From the NCBI RefSeq assembly GCF_013363755.1, contig NZ_CP054840.1:1130001-1194000 (forward strand): a DNA stretch of 64,000 bases, given 5' to 3'. Positions 40,928-51,219 of the stretch are shown here, in pieces; position 1 is the first letter of the stretch, and each line of letters opens with the position of its first letter. The notes under the pieces are model-generated. The model did no database searches, was not told the DNA's origin, and saw only the letters and a list, made by a program, of their open reading frames with translations. Source of the DNA: Comamonas antarctica. Its GTDB lineage: Bacteria; Pseudomonadota; Gammaproteobacteria; Burkholderiales; Burkholderiaceae_C. The position numbers were made by a program, and so were the translations under genes.

Positions 40928-41500
40928 TCAGCGCTGGCCGGGCAGCATGCGCAGCAGCAGCCCGTCGCGGTCGATGAACTGGTGCTTGAGCGCCGCGGCG
41001 ACGTGCAGCACGATCAGCGCTGCCAACGCATAGGCGCTCCACTGGTGCAGCGGCTTGATCATCTCGGCGAGCTCCGGGCTGGGCGAGACGAAATCGGGCA
41101 GCGGCAACATGCCCAGGAAGACGATGGGGAAGCCCGCAGCCGAGCTGTAGGCCCAGCCCAGCAGCGGCACGGCAAAGAACAGGGCATAGAGCGCAAGGTG
41201 CGTGCCGTGGTGCGCCAGATGCTGCCACGCGGGCATGGCCGCCTGCATCGCGGCCGGCAGCGCCGGCGGCTTGTTCGCGAAGCGCCAGCCCAGGCGCACC
41301 ACGCTCAGCACCAGGATCGAAACGCCCAGCCATTTGTGCCAGTTGTAGAGCTTGAGCCGCAGCGGCGAGAACGACAGGCTGACCATGTACAGGCCCAGGC
41401 CGATGGCGCCGATCAGCGCGATGGCCAGCACCCAGTGCAGCAGCTTGGCAGTGGCGGTATAGCGCGTGGGCGCGGAGGAAACGGCGGTGTTGGAAGACAT
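40928..41500 (-). CDS. Cytochrome b561
   Basis: A 190-residue inner-membrane di-haem cytochrome with four membrane spans. Haem-ligand candidates are the His in LLHWVLAIALIG, in YNWHKWLGVS, in LAHHGTHLALYALFF and in PLHQWSAYALAALIVLHVAA. It begins MSSNTAVSSAPTRYTATAKL. It heads the operon with the two yceI genes, a common association that suggests an electron-transfer or quinone-related role. Confidence 0.9.
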   Translation of the reverse strand: MSSNTAVSSAPTRYTATAKLLHWVLAIALIGAIGLGLYMVSLSFSPLRLKLYNWHKWLGVSILVLSVVRLGWRFANKPPALPAAMQAAMPAWQHLAHHGTHLALYALFFAVPLLGWAYSSAAGFPIVFLGMLPLPDFVSPSPELAEMIKPLHQWSAYALAALIVLHVAAALKHQFIDRDGLLLRMLPGQR

Positions 41501-41582
41501 GGGAGAGGCGGGCGCTGGTTGTGTCCGTCACATGCCGGGTGGCATGCATTTTCCCAGTATAGGAAGCGTTCGGTTGAAAAGA

Positions 41583-41604
41583 GTTCAGTGAGTTTGATGG
41601 CTGA
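41583..41604. promoter_or_regulatory. Inverted repeat upstream of cytochrome b561
   Basis: TTCAG and CTGAA arms, separated by 12 bases, lie about 85 bases upstream of the cytochrome gene, with TATACT (minus strand) as a possible -10 nearby. The form fits a regulator such as a LysR-type protein, but this is weak. Confidence 0.3.
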
Positions 41605-41663
41605 ATTCAAAAAAGATGAAGTCAGCACCGGCTCTGCAGAAAACTCCGGGCGCCGCGCGCCGT

Positions 41664-42929
41664 TCATTGCGCCAGCGCGGCTTGCTTCCACGCTGCTGCC
41701 GCGGCTTCGCTGTCGCCGCGGTGTTCGGCCATGCGCGCGAGCTGCTGCCAGGCGTGCACGCGCAGCGGGCCTGCGGGCAGCTGCGGGGCGCTCTGGCTGA
41801 GCAGCTGGTGCGCCTTGCCCCACAGCTGGCGCTGCACGCAGGCCATGCCGGCGAGGTACTGCAGCCGCGGCTCGCGCGGGTTGGCGCGGCTGGCGGCCTC
41901 GATGCGCGCCAGCCACTGGCTGTCGAGGCCGTCAAGGCAGTCTTGCAGGGCCAGCACCAGGGTCTGCATCTGGCCGTCGTTCAAGCCGTCGAGGCGCGCG
42001 GTCGCATATTCCCATACCGGCAGCAGCCAGGCGCGTGCCTGCGAGCGGTCGCCGCCCAGGCGCACCAACTGGCGCGCGGCGGGAATGGCGATCTCGGGCA
42101 TGGCACGTTCCTCGGGATCGAGGTCCAGCCAGAACTGCTGCAGGTGGGCGGTGTCGCGTGTTTCGTGGAGCAGCTCCAGCAGCAAGCCGCGCACGATGCT
42201 GGCCGAGGCCGCGGGCGAGAACGCGCGGTGCTTGGCCAGCATGCGCGCGGTTTCAAGCGCGGGTGCGGTGTGGCGCGCGAGGCGCGCCGCCTTGAGCTTG
42301 ATGCGCAGCGCCAGCGTGCGCCGGGCCGCGCCCTGGGGCAGCGCCGCCAGGCGTTCGAGCGCCAGCAGCGCGTCGCGGTCGTCAAGCGCCCAGCGCGCCG
42401 AGCGCATCTGCGCGCCTTCGCGCGTTTCCTGCTCGACGGCCGAGCCATCGAGCGGCGCGCATTCCAGCACCTGCGCCAGATGGATCTCGCGCTGCGGTGT
42501 GTCTTGCAGCGCATGCGAGCCTTCGGCCGCGACCATGTGCGCCGTGGCGCGCAGATGCCGGCCGTGGGGCACGTCGGGCAGCGATTCCTGCAGCGACAGC
42601 GCGGCCAGCGCCGACTTGCGCGCGCGCAGGAAGCGCCCGGCCTGCAGGTGCGACAGCGCGTCGAGCAGCGCATGGTGCATGGCGCGCTCCTTTTGCTGCT
42701 CGCGCCAGCGCCGCGCCTGGCGCGGCAGCTGGGTCAGCACCGACAGACCGCGCAGCGCCGCATGGCACAGCACGAAGGCCGCGAACAGCAGCAGCAGCAC
42801 CATGTTCAGCGACAGGTCGATGCGATACGGCGGCCAGAACAGCGTGACCGTGCCCTGGTTGTTGCCGACGAACAGGGCCACCGCCACGGCGATGCCAAAC
42901 AATCCAATGAACCACAGTGCAGCGCGCAT
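41664..42929 (-). CDS. hemY: HemY-type protein
   Basis: A 421-residue protein with two N-terminal membrane segments (residues 3-20, ALWFIGLFGIAVAVALFV, and 39-60, DLSLNMVLLLLFAAFVLC) and a long TPR-like helical domain, as in gammaproteobacterial HemY. It lies at the end of the hemC-hemD-hemX-hemY operon. HemY's biochemical role in tetrapyrrole metabolism is uncertain; it is not the protoporphyrinogen oxidase of the same name in Gram-positive bacteria. Confidence 0.88.
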   Translation of the reverse strand: MRAALWFIGLFGIAVAVALFVGNNQGTVTLFWPPYRIDLSLNMVLLLLFAAFVLCHAALRGLSVLTQLPRQARRWREQQKERAMHHALLDALSHLQAGRFLRARKSALAALSLQESLPDVPHGRHLRATAHMVAAEGSHALQDTPQREIHLAQVLECAPLDGSAVEQETREGAQMRSARWALDDRDALLALERLAALPQGAARRTLALRIKLKAARLARHTAPALETARMLAKHRAFSPAASASIVRGLLLELLHETRDTAHLQQFWLDLDPEERAMPEIAIPAARQLVRLGGDRSQARAWLLPVWEYATARLDGLNDGQMQTLVLALQDCLDGLDSQWLARIEAASRANPREPRLQYLAGMACVQRQLWGKAHQLLSQSAPQLPAGPLRVHAWQQLARMAEHRGDSEAAAAAWKQAALAQ

Positions 42930-42938
42930 GTCGTTTCC

Positions 42939-44045
42939 TCAGCGTCCGGCGGCGGCTGTTGCGAGCGCCGCGAGGGTTTCATCCAGCGAGGGTTGCTCAT
43001 GGCTCTTCAGGTTCAGCTGCATTTGCTGCAGCTGCGCCTGCGCGTTGCGCGTGCGGCGCGATGCGGGGTCGAAATACCGGGTCAAGGCCTGGTTGGCGGC
43101 CGCGAGGTCGTTGCGCGCGGCGTCGTACTGGCGCGCGAGCACACCCAGGCGGGCATTGAGCAGCGTCAGCTTGAGGTTCTCGCGCAGGAAGAAGCCCTGG
43201 TCGGGCGACAGCAGCACGGCTTCGGGCTGGTCGATGCGGCTCACGCGCACCAGATCGTAGATTTCCGCGCGCACCACGTTCCAGCCGCGCGTGCCCCAAT
43301 CCTGCCACCAGGCCCAGTCGCCGGGCGACAGCGCTGGATCCTGTGCGGGCGCGGCCATGGCCGCGGGCGTGGCGCCGCGCACGGCGTTGGGCTTGGCGAC
43401 GGCGTTGGCCAGCGTCAGGTCGTCAACGCCGCGCAGCAGGTCGTCGAGCCGTGCCAGCAGGCCGGCAGTGTCGGTGACTTCGAGGCGCGCCAGCGCTTCG
43501 AGGTCGCGTTCGATGGCGCGCTGCACCGGCGTGAGCCGCGGCTGGGCCGCGCGCTCGATGCGCTGGGCCGCGCTGCGCAGCGTGGCCACCAGCGGCTCGA
43601 GGCTGCCCGTGAGCTGCGACTGCTGCTGGGCCATGCGCACGGCGCTGTCGATGTCGACCATCAGCGTGTCGTCGCGCGTGCGCGACAGGCTCTGCACCAG
43701 TTCCTCGAGCTGGCTGCGCTGCAACGCCACTTCGCCGACGCGGGCTTCCATGACCGAGATGCGCGCCGCGCTGTCGCGGGCCAGGTCCTGCGCGTCGCGC
43801 GCCATGGTGCGCGCCTCGATGGCCTGGCTGCCGGAGTCGGCGCTCTGGCGCGCGAGCTGCTCCTGGATGCTGCTCATGCGCTGCCACAGCATGCCGCTGC
43901 CCACCAGCGCCACCACGGCCACCGTACCCACGAGGTACATGGCCAGGGACGAGGCAGGGCGCGTCGGTGCCGGCGCGGATGCGGCAGGGCCCTGGGCCGC
44001 GTGCGGCAAAGGGGCAGACTGGTCGTGGACGGCGTCAGTGCTCAT
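42939..44045 (-). CDS. hemX: HemX-type membrane protein
   Basis: A 368-residue protein with one membrane segment (about residues 36-54, YLVGTVAVVALVGSGML) after a Pro/Ala-rich start, then a long coiled coil and HemX domain (DWAWWQDWGTRGWNVVRAEI, ETF-type FFLRENLKLTLLNARLG). Often mis-annotated as uroporphyrinogen-III methyltransferase, but it lacks the SUMT fold. Its ATG overlaps the hemD stop by 11 bases, so it is coupled. Confidence 0.9.
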   Translation of the reverse strand: MSTDAVHDQSAPLPHAAQGPAASAPAPTRPASSLAMYLVGTVAVVALVGSGMLWQRMSSIQEQLARQSADSGSQAIEARTMARDAQDLARDSAARISVMEARVGEVALQRSQLEELVQSLSRTRDDTLMVDIDSAVRMAQQQSQLTGSLEPLVATLRSAAQRIERAAQPRLTPVQRAIERDLEALARLEVTDTAGLLARLDDLLRGVDDLTLANAVAKPNAVRGATPAAMAAPAQDPALSPGDWAWWQDWGTRGWNVVRAEIYDLVRVSRIDQPEAVLLSPDQGFFLRENLKLTLLNARLGVLARQYDAARNDLAAANQALTRYFDPASRRTRNAQAQLQQMQLNLKSHEQPSLDETLAALATAAAGR

Positions 44046-44844
44046 GTGCTGATTCTATCGAGGCCGCCACGTCACTCAGTGAAGGACGGCATTCCTGGAT
44101 ATGGCCAAAGCCCGCCTGTTGCGCGGCGGCGGCAATGCGCGGATGGGTGACCAGTGCGCGCGCCTGGCGCCAGTCGGTGCCGGGCAGTGCGCGCTGCAGA
44201 TTGGAAATGGCTTCGGAACTGCTGAACAGCCATAGCGTGCCATCGTGCGCCGCGGCCTGCGCCAAGGCTTGCGCCGGCGCCGACAAGCGCGGCGCGCGGC
44301 GCTGGTAGACGGCGACGAAATCCAGCGCGGCGCCGGCCTGGCGTACCTGCTCGCCCAGCCATTCGCGGCCCTGGCCGGCGATGGCGGCGGCGCCCGCCGA
44401 ATCGCCCTGGCTGCCGCGCACGATCAGCACGCGGTCGCCGGGCTGGAGTTGCGCGCGCACCACGGGCCACAGCGCTTCGGAGTCGAATTGCGCAGCATCG
44501 GCCGGCGGACTGTCGATCTGCGCCGCGGGCACGCCTGCGGCCTGCAGCGCGCGCACCGTGCCCGGACCGGGCGACCAGGCGCGCGTGCCGGGCGCAAGCC
44601 GTGCGCCCGACGCGAAGAAATACTGCACTGCATTGCCGCTGACGAACATCACGGCGCGGTAACGGCCGGGCGTGGCGCAGTCGCGCTGCACCTGGGCCAG
44701 CTGCCCGGCGTGCAAGCCGGCGATCTCGATCAGCGGCAGTGCGCTGGCGGCAATGCCGCGCGCTTGCAACTGCTGCACCCAGTGCTGCGCATCGGGCGCA
44801 GGGCGGGTGACCAGGACCGGGGTGGGCGGCAGGGCGCTGCGCAC
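44035..44844 (-). CDS. hemD: Uroporphyrinogen-III synthase
   Basis: A 269-residue enzyme that closes hydroxymethylbilane to uroporphyrinogen III with ring D inversion. Characteristic elements are [61 protein letters not shown] and [15 protein letters not shown]. No ATG fits; the first good start is GTG at 44842-44844, five bases after the hemC stop. Longer frames upstream are shadows of hemC. Confidence 0.9.
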   Translation of the reverse strand: MRSALPPTPVLVTRPAPDAQHWVQQLQARGIAASALPLIEIAGLHAGQLAQVQRDCATPGRYRAVMFVSGNAVQYFFASGARLAPGTRAWSPGPGTVRALQAAGVPAAQIDSPPADAAQFDSEALWPVVRAQLQPGDRVLIVRGSQGDSAGAAAIAGQGREWLGEQVRQAGAALDFVAVYQRRAPRLSAPAQALAQAAAHDGTLWLFSSSEAISNLQRALPGTDWRQARALVTHPRIAAAAQQAGFGHIQECRPSLSDVAASIESAHEH

Positions 44845-44849
44845 GCGGC

Positions 44850-45794
44850 TCAGGAGTGTCCCGCCGTGGCCGTGCGCGCGCCCGACGCGCGCAGCTGCGC
44901 CGCCACGGCCTCGCCCAGCGCCTCGGCCTCGGCCAGCGTGGCGACCTTGGCATGGTCGTCGACCTGGACCAGCGCGAGCTGCCCGTCGAGGTCGCCCCAG
45001 GCCGCCTGCAGATGCAGCTCGTCGCCATGCCACACGCCATGCGCGGCCAGCGGCATCGAGCAGCTGCCGCCCATGCTGCGGCTCACCGCGCGTTCGGCGG
45101 CGACCACGAGCCAGGTGGGTTGATGCACCAGCGGCGCGAGCGCGGCAATCAGGTCGGTGCGGTCGGCGCGCACTTCGATGCCCAAAGCGCCCTGGCCGGC
45201 TGCAGGCAGCATGTCCTCGGTCTCGAACGCGCAGCGGATACGTTCGTCCAGACCCAGGCGCTTGAGGCCCGCGGCGGCCAGCACGATGGCGTCGTAATGG
45301 CCTTCGTCGAGCTTGCGCAGGCGCGTGTCGAGGTTGCCGCGCAGCGGGGCGATCTTCAGGTCGGGACGCTGGGCCTGCAGCAGCACCTGGCGGCGCAGGC
45401 TCGAGGTGCCAACGGTCGCGCCCCGGGGCAGGTCGGCCAGCGTGGCGTAGTGCGGCGAGACGAACGCATCGCGCGGGTCCTCGCGCTCCATCACGCAGGC
45501 CAGCACGAAGCCTTCGGGCAGCTCCATCGGCACGTCCTTGAGCGAATGCACGGCAATGTGGGCGCGGCCTTCCTCGAGCGCGACTTCGAGTTCCTTGACG
45601 AACAGGCCCTTGCCGCCGACCTTGGACAGCGAGCGGTCGAGGATCTGGTCGCCCTTGGTGGTCATGCCCAGCAGTTCCACCGCATGGCCCAGGCGCTGCA
45701 GCCGGGCCTGCACATGTTCGGCCTGCCACAGGGCCAGGCGGCTTTCGCGCGTGGCAATGACGATGGGGGAAGCGGGGGAAGTAGCGGTATTCAT
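44850..45794 (-). CDS. hemC: Porphobilinogen deaminase (hydroxymethylbilane synthase)
   Basis: A 314-residue enzyme that joins four porphobilinogens. The dipyrromethane cofactor attaches to C245 in [12 protein letters not shown]. Other hallmarks are [33 protein letters not shown] and VHSLKDVP. It heads the hem operon and is transcribed away from ppc. The short gap between them holds both promoters. Confidence 0.96.
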   Translation of the reverse strand: MNTATSPASPIVIATRESRLALWQAEHVQARLQRLGHAVELLGMTTKGDQILDRSLSKVGGKGLFVKELEVALEEGRAHIAVHSLKDVPMELPEGFVLACVMEREDPRDAFVSPHYATLADLPRGATVGTSSLRRQVLLQAQRPDLKIAPLRGNLDTRLRKLDEGHYDAIVLAAAGLKRLGLDERIRCAFETEDMLPAAGQGALGIEVRADRTDLIAALAPLVHQPTWLVVAAERAVSRSMGGSCSMPLAAHGVWHGDELHLQAAWGDLDGQLALVQVDDHAKVATLAEAEALGEAVAAQLRASGARTATAGHS

Positions 45795-45875
45795 GGCGTC
45801 AACGGAAGCGGCCTCGGGGCAACGGGGAATGCTAGCATGGTGCGCTGCACTCGTACCGGCTCAGGAAATATCCGC
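45795..45875. promoter_or_regulatory. Divergent hemC/ppc promoter region
   Basis: These 81 bases separate the outward-facing hemC and ppc genes and must carry both promoters. I see no clear operator palindrome. The ppc ribosome site (AGGA, about 45862) lies in it. Confidence 0.45.
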
Positions 45876-48713
45876 ATGAACCAAGCTTCGCGCAAGAATG
45901 ATGAACCGTTTGCCGCCAGGAACGGCCGCAAGACCGACAAGGATCTGCCGCTGATCGAGGACATCCGCCTGCTCGGCCGGATCCTGGGCGACGTGATCCG
46001 CGAACAGGACGGCGTCGCGGCCTATGAACTGGTCGAGCAGATCCGCCAGCTGTCGGTGGCCTTTCGCCGCGACGACGACCACGATGCCGACCGCCAGCTG
46101 AAGAAGCTGCTCAAGAGCCTGAGCGCCGACCAGACGGTGAGCGTGATCCGCGCCTTCACCTATTTCAGCCACCTCGCCAACCTGGCCGAGGACCGCCACC
46201 ACATCCGCCGGCGCGCGCTGCACGAGCGCGCCGGCAACACCCAGGAGGGCAGCATCGGCGTGGCGCTCGCGCGCCTGCGCTGGGCCGGCATCGCGCCCGG
46301 CGCGATTGCCCAGACGCTGTCCGAGAGCTATGTCGCGCCGGTGCTCACCGCGCACCCGACCGAAGTGCAGCGCCACAGCATTCTGTCGGCCGAGCGCGAC
46401 ATCGCCCAGCTGCTGGCCACGCGCGACGACATCAGCGAGCGCGCCCAGCTCTACAACAGCGCGCGCGACACGCTCACGCCGCGCGCGCTGGAGGACAACG
46501 AGGCCCAGCTGCGCGCACGCGTCGCCCAGCTCTGGCAGACGCGGCTGCTGCGCCACACCAAGCTCACCGTGGCCGACGAGATCGAGAACGCGCTGACCTA
46601 TTACGAGGCCACCTTCCTGCGCGAGATTCCCAAGCTCTATGCCGAACTCGAGCAGGAACTGGGCGATCTGCCGGTGGCCAGCTTCCTGCGCATGGGGCAG
46701 TGGATCGGCGGCGACCGCGACGGCAACCCGAACGTCACCGCCGACAGCCTGCAGCTCGCGCTGCGGCGCCAGGCCGAAGTCGCGCTGCGCCACTACCTGA
46801 CCGAGGTGCATTACCTGGGCGGCGAGTTGTCGCTGTCGGCGCACCTGGTGCGGCTCACGCCCGAGATGCAGGCGCTGGCCGAGCGCTCGCCCGACACCAA
46901 CGAACACCGGCGCGACGAACCCTACCGGCGCGCGCTGACCGGCATGTACGCGCGCCTGGCCGCGAGCCTCAAGACGCTGACCGGCGGCGAGGCCGCGCGG
47001 CATGCGGTGGCGCCACAAAACGGCTACGCCACGGCCGAGGAATTTCTTGCCGACCTGCAGACCATCGACCGCTCGCTGCGCAGCCACCACGGCGGGCCGC
47101 TGGCGGCGCAGCGCCTGCGGCCGCTGATCCGCGCGGTGCAGGTGTTTGGTTTCCACCTCGCGACGGTGGACCTGCGCCAGAGCTCCGACCAGCATGAATC
47201 GGTGGTTGCCGAGCTGCTCGCCACGGCGCGGCTCGAACCCGACTACGCGCGCCTGTCCGAGCGCGCCAAGCAGGCGCTGCTGGTGCGGCTGCTCGAAGAC
47301 GCGCGCCCGCTGCGCGTGGTCGGCGCGCAGTATTCGGCGCACACCGAGGGCGAACTGGCGATCTTCGAGACCGCGCGGCGCATGCGCGAAACCTACGGCG
47401 CCGAGGCCATACGCCACTACATCATCAGCCACACCGAAACCGTCAGCGACCTGCTCGAAGCGCTGCTGCTGCAAAAGGAGGTGGGCCTGATGCGCGGAAC
47501 GCTCGACAGCGACGGCCGCTCGGCGCTGATCGTGGTGCCGCTGTTCGAGACCATCGAGGACCTGCGCAATGCCGCGCCCATCATGCGGGCCTACTACCAG
47601 CTGCCCGGCGTCGCGGCGCTGGTGCAGCGCTCGGGCGCCGAGCAGGACATCATGCTCGGCTACAGCGACAGCAACAAGGATGGCGGCATCTTCACCAGCA
47701 ACTGGGAGCTGTACCGCGCCGAGATCGCGCTGGTCGAGCTGTTCGACGAGCTGGCCGCCAGCCACGGCATCCGGCTGCGCATGTTCCACGGCCGCGGCGG
47801 CACCGTGGGACGCGGCGGCGGGCCGAGCTACCAGGCGATCCTGGCCCAGCCGCCGGGCACGGTGCGCGGCCAGATCCGCCTGACCGAGCAGGGCGAGGTC
47901 ATTGCCTCGAAGTACGCCAATCCCGAGATCGGCCGGCGCAACCTCGAGACACTGGTCGCGGCGACGCTCGAAGCCACGCTGCTGCAGCCGACCAAGTCCG
48001 CGACGCCGGCGTTTCTCGCCGCCGCGGCGCGCCTGTCCGAAGCCAGCATGGCGGCCTACCGCGCGCTGGTCTACGAGACCCCGGGCTTCACTTCCTATTT
48101 CTTCGGCAGCACGCCGATCCGCGAGATCGCCGAACTCAACATCGGCTCGCGCCCGGCCTCGCGCAAGCCCTCGCAGAAGATCGAGGACCTGCGCGCGATT
48201 CCCTGGGGCTTCAGCTGGGGCCAGTGCCGGCTCACGCTGCCGGGCTGGTATGGCTTCGGCGCGGCGGTGCAGGACTTCCTGCAGCAGCCGGGCAAGGACG
48301 AGAAGGCGCAGATGGCGCTGCTGCAGCGCATGTACCGGCAATGGCCGTTCTTTCGCACGCTGCTGTCGAACATGGACATGGTGCTGGCCAAGAGCGACCT
48401 GGCGCTGGCCTCGCGCTACAGCGAGCTGGTCAGCGACACGCGCGTGCGCCGGCGCATCTTCGACGCCATCGAGGCCGAGTGGCAGCGCACCGCGCAGGCA
48501 TTGGCGCAGATCACCGGCGACGCCGAACGCCTGGCGCACAACGCCGCGCTGGCGCGCTCCATCCGCCACCGCTTTCCGTATATCGATCCGCTGCACCACC
48601 TGCAGGTCGAACTGGTGCGGCGCTGGCGCGCGGGGCAGGGCGACGACCGTGTGCAGACCGGCATCCACATCTCCATCAACGGCATTGCCGCGGGTCTGCG
48701 TAACACCGGCTGA
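45876..48713 (+). CDS. ppc: Phosphoenolpyruvate carboxylase
   Basis: A 945-residue enzyme that makes oxaloacetate from PEP and bicarbonate to refill the citric acid cycle. The catalytic histidine is H160 in [12 protein letters not shown], with H638 in [17 protein letters not shown] and the [10 protein letters not shown] loop before it. The C-terminus ends [17 protein letters not shown], close to the usual NTG end. Length matches the family. The start MNQASRKND at 45876 has AGGA upstream; earlier in-frame codons lie inside hemC. Confidence 0.96.
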   Translation: MNQASRKNDEPFAARNGRKTDKDLPLIEDIRLLGRILGDVIREQDGVAAYELVEQIRQLSVAFRRDDDHDADRQLKKLLKSLSADQTVSVIRAFTYFSHLANLAEDRHHIRRRALHERAGNTQEGSIGVALARLRWAGIAPGAIAQTLSESYVAPVLTAHPTEVQRHSILSAERDIAQLLATRDDISERAQLYNSARDTLTPRALEDNEAQLRARVAQLWQTRLLRHTKLTVADEIENALTYYEATFLREIPKLYAELEQELGDLPVASFLRMGQWIGGDRDGNPNVTADSLQLALRRQAEVALRHYLTEVHYLGGELSLSAHLVRLTPEMQALAERSPDTNEHRRDEPYRRALTGMYARLAASLKTLTGGEAARHAVAPQNGYATAEEFLADLQTIDRSLRSHHGGPLAAQRLRPLIRAVQVFGFHLATVDLRQSSDQHESVVAELLATARLEPDYARLSERAKQALLVRLLEDARPLRVVGAQYSAHTEGELAIFETARRMRETYGAEAIRHYIISHTETVSDLLEALLLQKEVGLMRGTLDSDGRSALIVVPLFETIEDLRNAAPIMRAYYQLPGVAALVQRSGAEQDIMLGYSDSNKDGGIFTSNWELYRAEIALVELFDELAASHGIRLRMFHGRGGTVGRGGGPSYQAILAQPPGTVRGQIRLTEQGEVIASKYANPEIGRRNLETLVAATLEATLLQPTKSATPAFLAAAARLSEASMAAYRALVYETPGFTSYFFGSTPIREIAELNIGSRPASRKPSQKIEDLRAIPWGFSWGQCRLTLPGWYGFGAAVQDFLQQPGKDEKAQMALLQRMYRQWPFFRTLLSNMDMVLAKSDLALASRYSELVSDTRVRRRIFDAIEAEWQRTAQALAQITGDAERLAHNAALARSIRHRFPYIDPLHHLQVELVRRWRAGQGDDRVQTGIHISINGIAAGLRNTG

Positions 48714-48767
48714 GCGCCGCGGCCGGCGCGAAGCTTGCTAGCAGGTGGTAGGTAGGGGATCGAAAGG

Positions 48768-50957
48768 ATGACGGTGGAAAGCGGTATTGCAACAGCCTGG
48801 CAACGCATGCGGGCACAAGGGGCCTGGGCCTACGGGCTGCGCATCAGCATTGCGCTGGGATCGGTGATGGCGCTGTGCTGGTGGCAGGATCGCCTGTCCT
48901 CGGTGATCGCGCTGTTCCTGGGCATCATCGTGAGCGCGCTGGCCGAGACCGACGACAGCTGGCGCGGCCGCCTGCGCGCGCTGGCCGCGACGCTGGTGTG
49001 CTTCGCGCTGGTGGCGTTCGGCGTGCAGGCGCTGCTGCGCCAGCCGCTGGGCTTCGCGCTGGCGCTGGTGCTGTTCACCTTCGTGTTCACGCTGCTGGGC
49101 GCGGCCGGCGAGCGCTACCGCGCGATTGCCTCGGCCTGCGTCATCCTCGCGCTCTACACGGCCATCAGCATGGCGCCAGGGGCGGCCCACGTGGGGGCGG
49201 CCCACGCCGGCGCCTGGTCCGTGCCGGTGCTGCTGCTCGCGGGAGCGGCCTGGTACGGGCTGCTGTCGGTCGGCTGGTGCGCGCTGTTTCCGCATGCGCC
49301 GGTGCGTGAGAACCTGGCCGCGCTGTTCGAGCAGCTGGGCGCCTATCTGCGGCTCAAGGCCAGCCTGTTCGAGCCGGTGCGCGCCGTCGACCTCGAGCGC
49401 CGGCGCATGGCGCTGGCGCAGACCAACGGCCGCGTCGTCGCGCAGCTCAACACCGTCAAGGAAAGCCTGTTCAACCGCCTGGGGCCCAAGCCCGGGCCGG
49501 CGATCGACGGCGAGATGCTGCGCCACATGAACCTGTACTTCATTGCGCAGGACATCCACGAGCGCGCCAGCTCCTCGCACTACCGCTACAACGAATGGGC
49601 GCAGCTGCTGTTCCACAGCGACGTGCTCTACCGCTGCCAGCGCGTGCTGGGCCTGCAGGGCGCAGCCTGCACCCGGCTCGCCGAGGCCTTGCGGCTGCGC
49701 CAGCCCTTCATGCCCGACGCCGAAGGCGCGCGCGCGATGGAGGACCTGCGCGCCGCGATCGATTACCTCGCGGCGCAGCAGCAGCCCGCCTGGCAGCGCG
49801 CGCTGCGCTCGCTGCGCGCTTTGGTGCGCAACCTGAGCACGCTCGATGCGCAGCTGGCCGCGGCCGCCCACCCGACGGCGGGTGCGGCGCTGGCCGATCC
49901 GAGCCTGTTCAACCGCCGCCCGCGCACGCTGGCCGAAGCCTGGACGCGCATCCGCCTGCAGCTGCATCCCAGCGCGCCGCTGCTGCGCCATGCGCTGCGG
50001 CTGTCGCTGGCGCTGGGCGCGGGCTTTGTCGCGATGCAGCTCACCGACCCGGTGCATGGCTACTGGATCCTGCTGACCACGCTGTTCGTCTGCCTGCCGA
50101 CCTATGGCGCGACGCTGCAGCGCGTCGCGCAGCGCATCCTGGGCACGGTGATCGGGCTGGTTGCGGGTTGGGCGCTGCTGCGGCTGTTTCCCGGCCTGCC
50201 CGAGCAGGCGCTGATCACCGTGGCCGCGGGCGTGCTGTTCTTCATCACGCGCACCCGGCGCTACGTCACGGCGACGGCGGCTATCACGCTGCTGGTGCTG
50301 CTGTGCTTTCACCAGACCACGGGCGACGCCTATGCGCTGATCTGGCCGCGGCTGCTCGATACCGTGATCGGCGCGGCGATTGCCGCCGCCGCGATGCTGC
50401 TGGTGCTGCCCGACTGGCAGGGCCGGCGCCTGCACCTGCTGGTCGCGCAGGCCATTGGCGCGCATGCGGCCTACCTGCGGGAAATCATGTCGCAGTACGC
50501 GAGCGGCAAGGACGACGACCTCGACTACCGCCTGGCGCGGCGCAATGCGCACAACGCCGATGCCGCGCTGTCGACCGCGCTGTCGCAGCTGCTGCTCGAG
50601 CCGCGCGCAGTGCGCCGCCATGCGCGCGTGGGCATGCAGCTGCTGCTTTTGTCGCACACGCTGCTCAACTACCTCTCGGCGCTGGGCGCGCACCGCGACA
50701 AGCTGTTCCAGGGCGAAAGCCACCCCCTGGCCGTGCAGGCCGCGCAGCAGGCCGCCGACAGCCTCGAACAAATGGCCCAGGCCCTGAAGACGCGCCAGCC
50801 CGTACCCGCCGACGACGGCCGTGCCGCCGCGCTGGGCTTGGAGCTGGAGCAGCAGATCGACACGCTGGCCGATCCCTTCAGCCCGCTGCTGCTGGTGTGC
50901 CAGCAGCTCGAGCCGTTGCGGGAGGCGTGTCTGCGCTTGCAGGGGGAGGGGGAGTGA
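48768..50957 (+). CDS. yccS: YccS/YhfK-family inner membrane protein (FUSC domain)
   Basis: A 729-residue protein with two blocks of membrane spans, about residues 20-165 and 410-545, each followed by a cytoplasmic helical domain. It has the FUSC pattern (GYWILLTTLFVCLPTYGATL, then RVAQRILGTVIGLVAGWALL). Related proteins include aromatic acid exporters such as AaeB, but the substrate of YccS is unknown. It starts 54 bases after ppc; whether the two are co-transcribed is unclear. Confidence 0.85.
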   Translation: MTVESGIATAWQRMRAQGAWAYGLRISIALGSVMALCWWQDRLSSVIALFLGIIVSALAETDDSWRGRLRALAATLVCFALVAFGVQALLRQPLGFALALVLFTFVFTLLGAAGERYRAIASACVILALYTAISMAPGAAHVGAAHAGAWSVPVLLLAGAAWYGLLSVGWCALFPHAPVRENLAALFEQLGAYLRLKASLFEPVRAVDLERRRMALAQTNGRVVAQLNTVKESLFNRLGPKPGPAIDGEMLRHMNLYFIAQDIHERASSSHYRYNEWAQLLFHSDVLYRCQRVLGLQGAACTRLAEALRLRQPFMPDAEGARAMEDLRAAIDYLAAQQQPAWQRALRSLRALVRNLSTLDAQLAAAAHPTAGAALADPSLFNRRPRTLAEAWTRIRLQLHPSAPLLRHALRLSLALGAGFVAMQLTDPVHGYWILLTTLFVCLPTYGATLQRVAQRILGTVIGLVAGWALLRLFPGLPEQALITVAAGVLFFITRTRRYVTATAAITLLVLLCFHQTTGDAYALIWPRLLDTVIGAAIAAAAMLLVLPDWQGRRLHLLVAQAIGAHAAYLREIMSQYASGKDDDLDYRLARRNAHNADAALSTALSQLLLEPRAVRRHARVGMQLLLLSHTLLNYLSALGAHRDKLFQGESHPLAVQAAQQAADSLEQMAQALKTRQPVPADDGRAAALGLELEQQIDTLADPFSPLLLVCQQLEPLREACLRLQGEGE

Positions 50958-50974
50958 GGGAGGCTTGCGTTCTA

Positions 50975-51087
50975 GGGCAGGACGTTCATCCTTCGACGCG
51001 GCCGGCGAGGCAAGCTCAGGACGAACGGGTGAATAAGCGCCACGTCCTAAAAATCCGTTCGTGGTGAGCCTGTCGAACCATGGACGG
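50975..51087. repeat. REP-like inverted pair, second copy with 14-base insertion
   Basis: The leading part GGGCAGGACGTTCATCCTTC matches the element at 34699, then GACAAGCTC is interrupted by a 14-base insertion (GCGGCCGGCGAGGC) before AAGCTCAGGACGAACGG. An inverted partner, CCGTTCGTGGTGAGCCTGTC and GAACCATGG, follows at about 51055, so the two arms can form a hairpin, as in a BIME. It lies between yccS and flhC. Confidence 0.8.
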
Positions 51088-51172
51088 CCTGCTGTCAAAT
51101 AGCGTGTGCAAGACTAGAGTGCCGCCTCGTTCACGAACACCGCTAAGCTAACGCCACCCCCAAAGCAAAAAA

Positions 51173-51198
51173 CGCCCCGAGGCCATGCCATCGGGGCG
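51173..51198 (-). terminator. Terminator of flhDC
   Basis: On the minus strand the arms CGCCCCGA and TCGGGGCG enclose ten bases and are followed by TTTTTT. It lies 22 bases beyond the flhC stop. Confidence 0.85.
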
Positions 51199-51219
51199 TG
51201 AGCGAATGCAGCAGAAAGC

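Noticed and set aside
45861..48668. Long antisense open frame opposite ppc (935 codons)
   Set aside because: It mirrors the coding frame of ppc in high-GC DNA and has no family-like sequence or ribosome site.
48738..51098. Long antisense open frame opposite the YccS-type gene
   Set aside because: It is a high-GC shadow with Gln/Arg-rich low-complexity product and no start signal.
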